This document shows positions 48,818 through 60,990 of a stretch of DNA of 64,000 bases, piece by piece. Location of the stretch: positions 1,550,001-1,614,000 of the forward strand of contig BLAL01000030.1 in assembly GCA_015698045.1 (NCBI GenBank), given 5' to 3'. This DNA is from Rhizophagus clarus (taxonomy: Eukaryota; Glomeromycota; Glomeromycetes; Glomerales; Glomeraceae). The notes under the pieces are model-generated. The model made no database searches and was not told where the DNA came from. It saw only the letters and a list, made by a program, of their open reading frames with translations. The first letter of the stretch is position 1; each line of letters starts with the position of its first letter. A program made the translations under genes and the position numbers.

Positions 48818-49641
48818 TAGGGCTCCGATCGGTTCGGTTCGGTTCGGTTTTTGCAAAAACCGATACCGAACCGAATTAATCGGTATCAGTATTAATGATT
48901 ACCGAAACCGATCGGTAATTACCGAAAACCGAACCGATTTACCGAACGAGTTTAGTAAAAAAACGTTTCGCAACGTTTAGCAAAAAAAAAGTTGTGAAAT
49001 GATTTTTTCTTATCAAATCATCCATAAAAAAACGTTTCGCAACGTTTTTTATTAAAGTGACAAAAAAAACGTTGCGAGACGTTTTTTTTATATTAAATCA
49101 TTTTATAAAAACGTTTCGCAACGTTTTTAAATAAAAAGGAAAATAACGTTGCAAAACGTTATTTTTCATAATAAATTGTTTATGTAAAAAACGTTTCGCA
49201 ACGTTTTTTACAAGTTCCGCAAAAATAACGTTGCGAAACGTTATTTTTTTTATCAAATCGTTTATGTAAAAAACGTTTCGCAACGTTTTTTACAAGTTTC
49301 GCAAAAATAACGTTGCGAAACGTTATTTTTTATCAAATTGTTTATGTAAAAAACGTTTCGCAACGTTTTTTACAAGTTCCGCAAAAATAACGTTGCGAAA
49401 CGTTATTTTTTATATCAAATGTTTATGTAAAAAACGTTTCGCAACGTTTTTTTTTAACTACATTATTTACGTTTTTCTTATAAAAAAAAAACGTTTTTAT
49501 TATCGGTAAATCGGTTCGGTAAATCGCAAAACCGATACCGAAACCGAAAGTTTCGGTTCGATAAATCATAAAACCGAAACCGCTCCGATACTGAAACCGG
49601 TCGGTACGGTTCGGTAATTACCGAAACCGATCGGAGCCCTA
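48818..49641. mobile_element. hAT-like MITE, GGTTCGG/AACGTT family, 824 bp
   Basis: Ends TAGGGCTCCGATCGGTT and the inverted CGATCGGAGCCCTA are flanked by exact 8-bp TATATGTT (48810..48817, 49642..49649). Subterminal words GGTTCGGT and ACCGAAACCG are in inverse orientation at the ends. The middle holds about ten palindromes AAAACGTTTCGCAACGTTTT. Removal restores the LINE ORF2 frame. Confidence 0.92.
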
Positions 49642-50002
49642 TATATGTTGATGACTGTAAACGATATAATTATATTAATAGTAAATTGGTAATTATCACA
49701 GATTTATCATATAGACTTAATATTAATAAACCTAATATTCTCGCGCTTTCAATTTTAGAATTTAAACAATTCGTAAAAGATTTATTTAATATTGTTACTA
49801 TCAGATTTAAGAAAGAGGATGAAGAATATAAAACAGAAAGAATTAAATTTTTTGTTGATAAACGATGCCAAGAATTAGCTGATCACAAAAGAAAAGTTAT
49901 AAATCCATTAAAGAAAACGTATTACTTTAGATAAGATTCTAATCTGTAACAATGAGCAAATAAAATTATGCCTAGATCCTAATGTTATTGATAAAGAAGT
50001 AA

Positions 50003-50540
50003 CTAAAGCTCTGCATGAGCTGGCTCGAGCTGAACTGAGCCAAAATTTGAGCTGGCTTAGCTCAATTTGACAAATCAAGCTAGGCTCATTTAAGCTTCTC
50101 TCAAACTGAGCTGAGCCGAGCCATAAGGCAGCTTGGCTCAAACCAGCTTGAGCCAGACAATGATTTTTCATAATTCTGGCCAAAAAATTATAAATTATCA
50201 TATTTGAAATTGAAGTGACTTCAGATTTCCATTTTTGGCAATTCTGTTTCAGAATTTTTTTTCATAATTGAAATTTGTGTAATATTGGCTTCCAAAAAAG
50301 GATATTTTATGGAGATCACTTAATTCTGGCTGAAATTATAAAAATTACATTAAAGCACGTAATATAACTCCAAAAAAAGCTCACAAGCCAGCTCGTGATC
50401 TGCAAGTTAAGCTTGAGCGAGCTGTATCAAAGCTTAGCTTAATATGAGCCAGCTTGATTGACTGTAAGCCACAGCTCAGTTTGACTCAATATGTATGTGG
50501 CTCGAGCTGGCTCGAGTTGGCTTAGTTCGTACGGAGTATT
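50003..50540. mobile_element. hAT-like MITE, GAGCTGGCTCGAG family, 0.54 kb
   Basis: Flanked by AGAAGTAA(C) at 49995 and 50541. Ends CTAAAGCTCTGCATGAGC and GTTCGTACGGAGTATT are diverged inverted copies. Arrays of GAGCTGGCTCGAGCTG and GAGCTGAGCCGAGCC words fill both ends. Removal rejoins LINE ORF2 as KEVTNHF. The 8- or 9-bp length of the duplication is ambiguous by one base. Confidence 0.8.
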
Positions 50541-51474
50541 AGAAGTAACCAACCATTTTTAGAACACTGCTGGTAAGAAATTTGAAGAAATTCAAATACA
50601 ATACTATTAATAGCAACAATATTAACCTATTGAATGGATTGATCCAAAATGGTATACTAATCTAACGCAAAAGATTATCATAGAAGAATGGCGTAAAATT
50701 ATTATAGATCTGCCTAAAGAAAAAGTGTCAGGTTCTTCTAAAATCTCTAACAAATTATTACAACATATAGGACCAAATATGTTTAAATTTACATTACAAT
50801 TAGCCAATTTATGTTTAATAACAGGTAATATTCCTACTGAATGGTGAGATGCATTACTTTATTCCATTCCTAAGACTATAGAATGGGAACATCAACTCAC
50901 TAAAACTAGACCTATCACACTTTTAGAAACTATGAGAAAAGTGGTAGTTAAAATTATTATTCAGAAACTTTCTCATATTATCACTAATAACAATATCTTA
51001 AAAGAAAAAAATCATGTGGCTTTATCTGATGATTCTACTGAAGTTCCCATTCAAATTATGAATCTGATTATGAAAGACACTAAAGTTAAGAAAAAACCTT
51101 TATGGATATTATTTCAAAACCTTTCAAAAGCGTATAATAGAGTTGATATCAAGATGCTAAAGTTAGCTCTCAATAGAATTAAGATTCCTAAAAGAATCGT
51201 TTAACTACTTGTTAATTTATTTTTTAATAGTAGGAAGGCAGTTATTACAACAATAGGAATAACTCAATTTTATAAAGCGCTTATAGGAATAGATCAGGGT
51301 GAAGTGATTTCACCTCTTCTCTGAATTATTTTTATTTAGGAACAGTTTTGATTTTAATCAGAACTGCGCCACTCAGTTGATTGAATATCAATTTGACCCT
51401 AACCCTTAATTCTGCTGATCAGCCCATATGAAATTTGCTATATTCATTTAGTTATATAAATATGCCATCAGTAT

Positions 51475-51897
51475 TAGAGCTCTAAATTTCCAGTTCAGTT
51501 CCATTTTCAGTTCCATTTCTGGTTCTGAACTTGGTTCTTTACTGGATACTTTTCGTAATAAGATTTTTATTGAAAAATATTTTCAGAATCATCTTTTAAC
51601 TGAAAAACATTTTTTTAGTTAAAAAACTTCATCTGAAAACATTTTCAGTTTAAAGTATTTTTCGAAAAAATGGTTTTGGTTCCATTTTTTGATTTAAAAA
51701 TGGAACTGGAACTAATTTTTCAAACTGAAAATGTTTTTTTGGTAATGTTTTTTAACTGAAAATATTTTCAGTTAAAAATATGATCTGAAAATGTTTTTCA
51801 GTAAAAATTTTAGGCTGAAAAACACTTTTGGTAAATTTTATATCAGAGAACCAAATTGGAACTGAAAATAGAATTGAACTGGAAATTTAAAGCTCTA
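51475..51897. mobile_element. hAT-like MITE, 423 bp
   Basis: Ends TAGAGCTCTAAATTTCCAGT and TGGAAATTTAAAGCTCTA are inverted copies, flanked by ATCAGTAT (51467..51474) and ATCAGCAT (51898..51905), which differ by one transition. Inside are GTTCAGTTCC, GGAACTGGAAC and CTGAAAATGTTTT words in both orientations. Confidence 0.85.
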
Positions 51898-51899
51898 AT

Positions 51900-52470
51900 C
51901 AGCATTACTCAATAGAAATAATCTACCAAATTTTAATCTGATTAGTCAGGTTACTGTTTAATATTCAAAATTTGACTAAATATAGAAATAAAATCAAACT
52001 GATATATGAAAAAAAATTGAAAAAAATTTTATTTGGAGTATTATAATTTTAAATAACAAGAGGCAAATATTTGTGCAAAATTTCATGATAAAGCATGCAT
52101 GTTGAAAGTTATAAAAGGTAGAAACTAAGGTATTTTACAAATCTTATCACTAATAAAACTAAATATTATAATTTACTGTTATAAACTTATCAAATTTGCA
52201 GAATGCTAAAATTATGTACTTTATTTTTCATACAGTATGTTATAATCTGAAATTACCTTAGATTTTTGACTACTTAGGAATAAAGTTGTAGAGTACTTAT
52301 ACCTGATAGGTTAGCCTCTTCTGACCTGGAATTATATTAATCAGGAGAAAAGACAATTTTTATATATCTTTCATATTAAGAGTAGATAATTTTTTACATA
52401 TTGAAGTACTGTGAAATCTGTCATTAAGGTTGATAGGTATTATTTAGTAATAGATACTTCAAGAACAAGA
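51900..52470. other. AT-rich spacer between MITEs
   Basis: No gene or repeat is recognised. Confidence 0.45.
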
Positions 52471-53089
52471 ATAGGGTTCTGCATGAATCAGATTAGATCA
52501 GATTTTATCAGATTTAAATCTAATCTAACAGATCTGGATCTATCAATTTTAAATCTGGACCTAATATCTGGATCAATATTTGAAATCTGAATTTAATTCG
52601 CAGATTCAAATTTAAGATCCAAATCCAATTCAAATCTGATCTGAATCTGATTTCATGTCAAACCAAATTTAGATTTAAAAACAAAAAAAATATATTTCAC
52701 AATGTTTTTTCATTAAAATACATCAGGAAATTTTTGCGATTGATGCACATTTGATAAATATTAATATCCAATGTACATCATTTTTTGGCAATGTTCAGTA
52801 ATGATGAAATGTTGATGCATATTATTTGAAATTTTTATCATTAGGTGAACAGTATTTAATAATGTTCATCACTTTAAATTTAATGTTTATTATGTGAATT
52901 CAATATACATTATGGTGTTAAGAAAAAAAAAACTTTATTTTTTTTTCTAATTTTTTCTATTAGTATATTTGTTAAGTTGCTCCTGAATATAAAATATTTG
53001 ATAAAATTAACAGGTCTACCACAGTCATTATAGCTCTTAAACGTTTTTTACCTTGTAGTGTATTGTGCGGTTTTGATGTTGCTTGCGAT

Positions 53090-54560
53090 GTTTAATAATA
53101 ATCATAAAAAAAAATAATAATCTATTTATTTATTTATTTAATGTTAAAGATCAAAACATACAATACCATTAAAGTAAACCACTAATTAAAGTAATCCAAC
53201 TATCTATAGTGATGTAATGGCACCATCGAGGTAATGCTGCCTGACTTAAGACAAAAAAAAAGTAAAATCGGGGAAGGGGAGAACGAAAAAATAAAAGGGA
53301 GAAAAGGGAAAGAAAAGAACTTATCGAGTGAGCTTCTGACATAATTTGAAGCAGTAAAAAGATGACATCTGATTGTTGGATATTGATAGGACGTGACTTG
53401 TTGATATGGTTTTCTTTGGATGTCATCATCTTTCGAACAAAATAATTCAGTTGTGTTTGCATTTGTATGTCGCATGTTCTTTTTGATCTACAATTTTAAG
53501 GGCTGCAGGTTTTTTATTTGATTTGTGCTTTTTAGAGACACGTTTTGGCGGGTGAAGTGTAAATTTATTTATTTATTTATTTATTAATGTTGTGACTGGA
53601 GGTCGTATTACATAAAAAAGCAAAATCAACCTATAAAAATTACAAGTACAATGCTAGCCTATGAATACAAAATCTCCACTTGAGCGATTCCCATCTAGAA
53701 TACTTTTTAAACCATAAAGACTAGGCCATCCAGTTACACATAACCACGAAAATACCTAAAACCCAAAAAGTAAAAATCAAAAAGAAAAAAAAAAGAAAAA
53801 TCTATATTGTAATCTATCCTAACAGGGTCATATGAATCAAATTACCTGCTAGAATGTAAGAAATTTGAACTGAGCAATAAATTATTTAGCAACGATCGAG
53901 ATTAAGTTCACGATTGTATAATTATATAATCAGAGAATGATCATGAATAGGACGAATGTGAGGAACTTGTCTGTTATTGGAGGATGTTTCTAGCATCGAA
54001 GAACCATGAAAAGGTCTTGCGCAGGTAAGGTAGAACGTGATAAAGTTATAGAGGAACCAGGTCTAGGAATGGGTGAAACTTTGTTGCGGCAGTATACACG
54101 CTTTTTCTTTCTGGTGATGCCTAAAGAATTGAAATCAGCGATGTATAATTTCCAAAAGTGTTTAGTGGTGAGGACCAAACTATGGATCTTTTGGATTTAA
54201 TAAAAATTAATATGAGCGATATAAGCTCTTTAGGAATACATTGATGAATAGAAGGTAAATTGAATGAAAATATTCCTAACGGGAGAGAATAACATTGAAC
54301 GGGAGAGATATGAATTGATATTAATAGATGAATCAGTATCTAGATGAAGAGTTCATGAACTAAGAATTTAAATTGACGAATTTGATCATTAAGATCGGTA
54401 AGAAAAGAAGGACAAAATCCAAGATGTGTATTGTTATGAACGTGTGTTTGACAATGTGAACAATGGTAAGAAATATAAGAGAAATATAGAAGGGGGTATC
54501 TGCGATTGAGATATCATGAGGCGTAAAAGTAAACTACAATTAGATAAGTTAATTGATCAC
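53090..54560 (-). other. Decayed coding-like sequence, unassigned
   Basis: On the minus strand near 53460-53560 the residues HPPKRVSKKHKSNKKPAALK read as a basic protein piece, then shift frame into DDDIQRKPYQQVTSYQYPTI. Another coding-like patch near 54000 reads ARPFHGSSMLETSSNNRQVP. Several stops and frame changes separate them. The family is not recognised. Confidence 0.3.
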
Positions 54561-54619
54561 CATGTGTATCATGTGATATAATATTATTAATGGTTACTAT
54601 AGAATTTTTAAACTTAATT

Positions 54620-56070
54620 GTCCATTTACCCCTTTCTTTCGTTCTTTCCCTTTACTTCTACTTCCCCTTTTATATTCTTTCGTTCTTTCTCTCTTTTTTT
54701 ATTCTTTTTTATAGGTTTTATCTTCACTTCAGATTTCAGACATTTGGGAATTTCAGTTTTTTCTAGGCGGCTAAAAAACGCATGGGATTTTAGTGAGTTT
54801 TTAAAGAATTTTATTAAAAAATTTGTTTAGTTTTTTTAACAAACTTTGGAGATTTAATTTTCCTTTTTTTTATTTTAACTTTTAGGTTAACATATTTTTT
54901 AAATGGCTGATACAGTACTTTGAATGTAAGCAATTTCTTGATTTTTATTTAAACTCTAATTTTTGCGACGTGTGGACTTTTGGTAATTCTTATTTATTTA
55001 TATTCTTTTTTTTTTAACTTTAACAAATGGTTTTAATAAAAGTTCATTTTTTTTGTAGATGGCTTGGTGCTTCTAATATTTGGATGTGTAGGAATTGCGA
55101 AATGGTAAGTTTCACAACTTTGTGAAATTTTAATTTTTTATTTAATTTTTTTTTAATTGAAAACGTTTATTAACGTATCTTCTTTTTTTATAGATTCGGG
55201 TTCAAGATACTAGAAATCTGGGACATCAAAATAGTAGGTTTCATAACAGATGTTGCGAAACTTTATCTTTTTTTTTAATTTTTAATTGGAAATGTTTACT
55301 GACATTTTTATTCCTTTTTTATAGATCCTTGTCTTTGAGTATACAGGAAAGTGAAACGGTAAGTTTTGCAATGGATATTGCGAAACTTGATTTTTTAATT
55401 AGAAATGTTAACTAACGTTTCTATGTTATTTTTGTAGTTTTAGTGTCAGGAGATTCTAAAGATGATAGCTTTTTAGATTTCTTTGGATGTACGAGTCTCT
55501 TTGACTTTTTAACTCAGGATTTCAGTAAGACATTAATTTTTTTTTATTTTTAACAAATTTAAAATTAAATATTTTATTTTACTAATGTCTGACCCCTAAA
55601 GTAAAAAAAAAGAAATAAATTTTCTTAACTAAACAGAATTTCCTTTTGTAAACGGTCAGTTCTTTGGGTATTTGGTCACGTAAAGAATTCAGTTAGTAAA
55701 TTTTTAATTTTTCGTAAATAACTCTTCAACGAATCTCTAACATTTCATCATTTTCAGGTTTTGGATATTAGGACGTGTAGAATTATGGGATATCTCAACA
55801 ATTAGACAGCCAGAATCCAGATTACATTTTACTTTGTAGATTCCAGCTCTGACTCGCGTAAGTTTTTTTGAACATATTTAAAAAATTTGTTTATTTTTAA
55901 GTTTTTAATGTTTATTTTTAATTTTGTAGGATTTATGACTTGGATGAGTTTCAAAAAAAAACTTCAAAAATAGGGTTAAACTCGAATCTTAGGCATTTTT
56001 TTTTATTTTCTAGGATTCGGTTGTTTTAGGTAAAATTTTTTTTTAAAAATAGAAGATAACATTTCTTTAC
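54620..56070 (+). ncRNA. Array of microexons and similar short introns
   Basis: Clear donor/acceptor pairs define exons 54886..54925, 55059..55104 (46 nt), 55194..55233 (40), 55325..55358 (34) and 55438..55524 (87). Introns 55105..55193, 55234..55324 and 55359..55437 (89, 91 and 79 nt) resemble each other: GTAAGTTT, a TTGCGAAAC-type word, a T run, AAATGTTAACTAACGTTT and a T-rich TATAG or TGTAG acceptor. The exons have no shared frame, so the product is probably noncoding or a leader. Similar units are at 16560..17075. The transcript is inferred. Confidence 0.35.
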
Positions 56071-56589
56071 ATTTTTGCAGTATTCAGATGACGCGCCTAG
56101 AATTAACAATGAAATCATATGATGCAATATAGCAATTATTAATTCAAGATGGATATATGAATATCAGATATTGGCAGGTCCTAAGTAATCAAGATAGAAG
56201 TAGTGTTTCTTTTAACAAGTTATTAAATAATTTTACAAAAATATTTTTATTTAATATAATATTTTTCATTTCTAGAGTAGTATAGTAAACTTTAAAAATG
56301 TTATGTATTTCATAATGCAAATAATAAAAAATTATTATTATCAATTTATCAATATACAAAATATTATAATAAAATGGAATAATACAATATATAATATATA
56401 TATAAAATAAAATAAGTTAATGTAAATCAGATATTTATCGTTAATACATTACAATAATTTTTAATGGTCATTACTTAAATGAACATCAGGGTTTCATCCA
56501 AAGATCTGATGTACAATGTATTTATTGATGTTCATCAAAACTTTCAATATTTATCAGATGTGCATCAACCGCAGAAATTTCCTGATGTA

Positions 56590-57080
56590 ATCAAAAAAAT
56601 ATTGTGAAATGTTTTTTTATTAAAAACACTTAAAAAAAACATTTTGCAACATTTTTTTATTAAATTAATCAAAAAAATGTTTTGCAATATTTTTTTTATT
56701 AAAAATACTTAAAAAAACATTTTGCAATATTTTTTCGTTAAATTAATTAAAAAAAATATTGTGAAATATTTTTTATATTACAAATACTGAATAAATGTTT
56801 TGCAATATTTATTCATTAAATTAATTAAAAAAATGTTTTGCAACATTTTTTTATTAAAAATATTTAGAAAAAATATTTTACAACATTTTTTTATTAAAAC
56901 ACTTAGAAAAATATTTCATAATATTTTTTTGTTAAATTTATTAAAAAAATGTTGCAAAACATTTTTTTATCAAAAATATTTTGAATAACATTTATTTGTT
57001 AAATTAATCAAAAAAAAATATTGTAAAATATTTTTTATTAAAAACACTTTAAAAAAAAACATTTTGCAATATTTTTTATT
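56590..57080. repeat. Palindromic short tandem array
   Basis: About a dozen units of AAAAAACATTTTGCAACATT with TTTTTATTAAATTAATC between, matching in style the arrays at 44200..45590 and 48950..49500. Confidence 0.8.
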
Positions 57081-57771
57081 AAATTATAATTCATAAACAG
57101 ATTTTATAATCTGATCTAGATCAGGCAGATTTGATTCAGATTTGATTTGACAGATTTAGATTATACAATTTTAAATTTGAATTTGAACTTCAGATTCAAA
57201 TTTGAAATCTGAATCCAATTTACAAATTATTATATTACTATAATCTGTTTCAAATTTGATAGATCAGATTTAGATTAGATCTGGTCAGATCAGATTTTTT
57301 GTAGAATCCAATTAAAATTAATTCAAATTAAACATTAATTTTAGATGTAAATTAACCATATCAGATTAAAAAAAATAACTAAGTTTTTATTCTTTAGCAT
57401 TTTTTAGATTTTTTCATCATATATAACAATTAATATTTAATTAAAAAAATATAATTTGCTTAATAGTACAATAATTTTTTAAAGCTATGATAACGATATA
57501 GTCTTTAATTATTATTAAATACTGAAAAATAAATAAACTAGTATCAGTTAATTTGAAATTTGACCATTTAATAATTTTATTTAATGAGATAAAGCTATTT
57601 AATATATTTTTATTTTATGACTTTTTGAATTTAAATATTTTATATAGTGGTATTTTATAATAAAAATAGAATCTTTTATTTCTTATTTTTTGTACAATTT
57701 ATAATATTTTAAGTATATTATAAAGGTTTAAAATTTGTTTTTGAGATTAAAAATCTTTCTTATTAGATATA

Positions 57772-58314
57772 CAATAGACAGTATAAATTAAGCATTATTT
57801 TTAAAGTTAATTTACAATATAAATTATAAATACTAGTATAATAAATTTATATTTATTTTAAAGGTCATAAATAGGTTAAATTCCAAAAATCTTAAAGATT
57901 GAATCATTAGTTATTAAGAAAATAAACTTTAAAATTATGTAGATCACTAAAAAAATATGAATTTTATAATAAATTTTTGATTTTTTAATAATTTACATAA
58001 TTTTTAAAGTTTATTTTCTTAATAACTAATGATTCAATCTTTAAGATTTTTGGAACTTAACCTATTTATAATCCAAAGAATCAGATTCTGGCATTTATTT
58101 TATTGTATCTATTTTAGTTAAAAAGTTAAGAATTCACTTTTTTATAAATTAAGTAATTTTTTACAAAACTGTATTATTAATTAAATAAAAAAATACTTTT
58201 AAAATGTTGTTTTAAGTCTTATCTTTAAAATAAATATAAATTTATTATGCTAGTATTTATAATTTATATTGTAAATTAATTTTAAAAATGATGTTTAATT
58301 TATACTAACTACTG
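57772..58314. mobile_element. Palindromic mariner-like MITE, 543 bp
   Basis: Ends CAATAGACAGTATAAATTAA and the inverted CAGTAGTTAGTATAAATTAA are flanked by TA. Long inverted arms extend inward (AATACTAGTATAATAAATT against its partner), and a second inner hairpin at about 57870..58070 pairs TCTTAAAGATTGAATCATTA with its complement. No coding sequence. Confidence 0.75.
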
Positions 58315-59287
58315 TATAATGTTAAAAAACTTATTAAAACCAGTACCTTTGATTTCTTTTAGTACTAATTTTATGAATTTTAATAAGAATTTTGTAATTG
58401 TTTCTGAAAGGTTAAACCTTTTCTGAAAACTTATAATTCATATTAAAATTCATAAAAATTAGTCATTATTTATTGCTTTTATATTAATTAAATCTTAAAT
58501 TAGCTCAAAATTAGAATATAAATAATATTTGAATATTTACTCTTTATTATTAACTAACTTAATATCTTTTGAAGTAAACTCAGTATTTTAATTTTTTTTA
58601 GTAGTAAATTCCATTTTTTCATTTATTGAATTATCATATTCTAATAATTGATCAGCCAAAATATAACGATTAATATATTTTCTTATATATTTTTTAGGTA
58701 AGAATATAAAGTCAAATTTAATATTTTATTAATTTTAATTGAATTAATATAAAAAAGCTAATGCAAATAATTTATAGCCAATATTTAATTTAAATTTATT
58801 TTCTTAAACCAATTGTATATTATAATTTATTATTAATCTATTAGAAATAATATTAACCAAATTCTGATTGTCTATATTATATAATTTCTTAGTATACAAA
58901 TTCACAAAATTGCCATTATAATTTTTAAAATAATAGTATAATTCTTTATAAGTAGATTTTCAAAGAAGCATTTTACTTATAATACATTATTTATTATATT
59001 AGAAATCACTTTTTTTTCTAGTCATTTGTAAAAATTTATAATAAATAAATAAATATATATATAAATAAAACAAAAAAAACTATTTATATATTTTTAATAA
59101 ATACATTTATTTATAAATATATCAAAAAAAAATTTTTATTTATTTTATATATAATTAGTAATTTTAATCACTAAAGTAATTAAAAGTTTTTAAAAAATAT
59201 AAATTAATCAAAAGTTTAATTTTAAATATAAATTGATTAATAAATTAATAATAAATAAAATTTCAATATTAGTAAATTTTTTTTTAT

Positions 59288-59331
<44 letters not shown>

Positions 59332-59618
59332 GATCTATATATACTTTTATTGATATTTAGTTCATATATTATATAAACAATTTATCAGAAGCTATATCTA
59401 CCCTGATCTGCAAAATTTTTTTTTTATAAATTGATTATAAATAATATATTTTTTTAATTATTAAAATATTGCTTTTTCCAGTTATTAAAATATTAAAGAT
59501 GATTAATAAAATAAAAAACTCTCTAAAGAATATATAATTACTAAATTAAATTTTAAAAAATAAGAAAAAGAAGTTAAACAAAATATTATTTTATTAATTG
59601 CTAGTTGCTTAAAATTGG
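58315..59618. other. AT-rich interval with a poly-T tract
   Basis: No gene is visible. A pure T run of more than 35 bases lies at about 59291..59328. Confidence 0.5.
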
Positions 59619-60157
59619 CATTGCGTTACTAATAAAATTTGGGGTTAAATTTGCCAATTTTATGCTAGAACACAAACTTCAAAAAAAAATATCTTATAGA
59701 TAACATATTGGCTTTTAAATAAAAGTTATATGATATACTAAAAAAATACTTAAAAAAATGAATTTGCAAAAAAAAGTTATACATTCATATGCAAAATAAC
59801 AAGTTTACTATGTGCACGTGTCAGATTTACACCTTAAAATATACAAAATTTCAATATTTCATTTTATTATATTATGTTATTTACATTAAAAACTATAGTT
59901 TTTAGCTTCTAAAGTTGTTTTTAAAGAATTTTTTGAAATATTTTATTATTAAAAACAAGTGAAAGTTGAAGAAAACCAGTTACAGAAATATAATTATGAA
60001 ATTTTTTAGCAAATATAACTTGTCATAAAATGAAAAAAATATTGTATTTATGGTATTTCTGTTTGTAAAATAGGTGAAACTTGTCTTGCGTACGAGATGC
60101 AAAAAATGCTTTTTTTTATTATCATTATTAACCCCAAATTTTATTAGTAACACAATG
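59619..60157. mobile_element. MITE, about 539 bp, GTTACTAATAAAATTTG ends
   Basis: CATTGCGTTACTAATAAAAT and the inverted CATTGTGTTACTAATAAAAT extend about 30 bp with one mismatch. The target duplication is unclear. The interior is noncoding. Confidence 0.7.
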
Positions 60158-60424
60158 CTGATTTTAGGCTGATCGGCAATTAAATAAATAAAATAAAAGA
60201 AAAAATTAGCAAACTATTATTATTAATAAATATTGTTCTTTTTAACAAAATATTCTAATTTAAAAAGAAATTATTTGAAACACTTCTTCAACTTCATATA
60301 ATAATTCTTCTTTTACTTGTATGTAATATATCTGCTATCTCACTTAATATAAAAAATATTTGTTTTAGTACTCAATCAAATAATTTATTTTAGAAAAAGA
60401 TTAATTAAAATACTTTTTCATTAA

Positions 60425-60990
60425 TTTTACATAATAACCCTTTTATCTTTTTCTTTCCATCTGTTTCTTTTGTTTTTTCCTTTTTATTTCCTTTTTTTCA
60501 CTTTTTCCTTCATTTTTCCATAAATTTTTCATTCATTTTCCTTTTGATTTCTGTTTTTATCCTTTTTATCTTTCATTTTTCTTTTATAATATGTTTTTTT
60601 TTAGGTTTTCTGGAAATTTTTGAAAATGAATTAAGTATTCTATTTTATTTCTTTTTTTATTGTATTCTTTTATCTTCATTATTAACAATTTTTTTCTTTC
60701 ATATTTTTATTTATGTTTCATTTTTGATTTTGTTTTCTTTTTCCTTTCATTTTCCCTTTTATTTTTTTTTTTTATTTTCTTTCCTTTTCTTTTTATTTAT
60801 TTTTATTATTGTTTTTGTTTTTTTTATTTTCTTCTTTTTTGTTTCCTCTTTTCTCATTTTTTCTTTTATTTTAATTTTTAATTTCTTCTTTTTATTTTTT
60901 TTTTATATTAATTTTTATTTTTTTTTATTCTTTTACTTATTCTTCCATTTCTGTTACTTTTTTTTTTCATTTCTTCTCACTAGTTATGTT
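60425..60990. repeat. Long polypyrimidine (T/C) tract
   Basis: More than 500 bases with almost only T and C plus scattered A on the plus strand. The open frame across it (mostly Phe) is a composition artefact. Confidence 0.7.

Larger units (their letters stand above)
45700..51345 (+). mobile_element. LINE retrotransposon, decayed and 3'-truncated
   Basis: An ORF1 with a CCHC knuckle and an ORF2 with endonuclease and reverse transcriptase regions lie in order on the plus strand. Many stops are present. Two MITEs split ORF2 (48818..49641, 50003..50540). The similarity ends inside the reverse transcriptase, before the YxDD catalytic motif, so the 3' end is missing. Confidence 0.85.
47690..51345 (+). 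pseudogene. LINE ORF2, endonuclease plus reverse transcriptase, decayed
   Basis: The endonuclease part shows FKILTLNTSGLNTSIKQK and ILSVTETKLT, then VIMGDFNASYND and SRIDFIWVN with STDHSV, the APE-type endonuclease pattern. The linker runs through the MITE at 48818 (LPVYV before, YVDDCKRYNYIN after). The reverse transcriptase part shows KVSGSSKISNKLLQHIGPNM, KTRPITLLETMRKVVVK, LFQNLSKAYNRVDIKML and GIDQGEVISPLL. Stops such as TGA in KYT-stop-KNL, TGA and TAG in LN-stop-L-stop-NEIK, and TGA in SPLL-stop-IIFI each fit one transition. It lacks the YxDD block and everything after it. Confidence 0.85.
52472..57311. mobile_element. Element with long inverted ends, CAGATTTG family, 4.8 kb
   Basis: The left end (TAGGGTTCTGCATGAATCAG) and the inverted right end (TGGATTCTACAAAAAATCTG) correspond. 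Both are followed by dense CAGATTTA/AAATCTGA words. Further in, TCAGGAAATTTTTGCGATTG and GATGCACATTTGATAAATAT at 52725 match the inverted copy near 56530..56590. No matching 8-bp duplication was seen. The interior holds decayed coding-like sequence and a microexon-like array; no transposase was recognised. Confidence 0.5.

Noticed and set aside
8017..51345. TGA read as tryptophan (altered genetic code)
   Set aside because: WDR81 and the hAT transposase use TGG for Trp and have no internal TGA, and TAG and TAA also interrupt the decayed genes.
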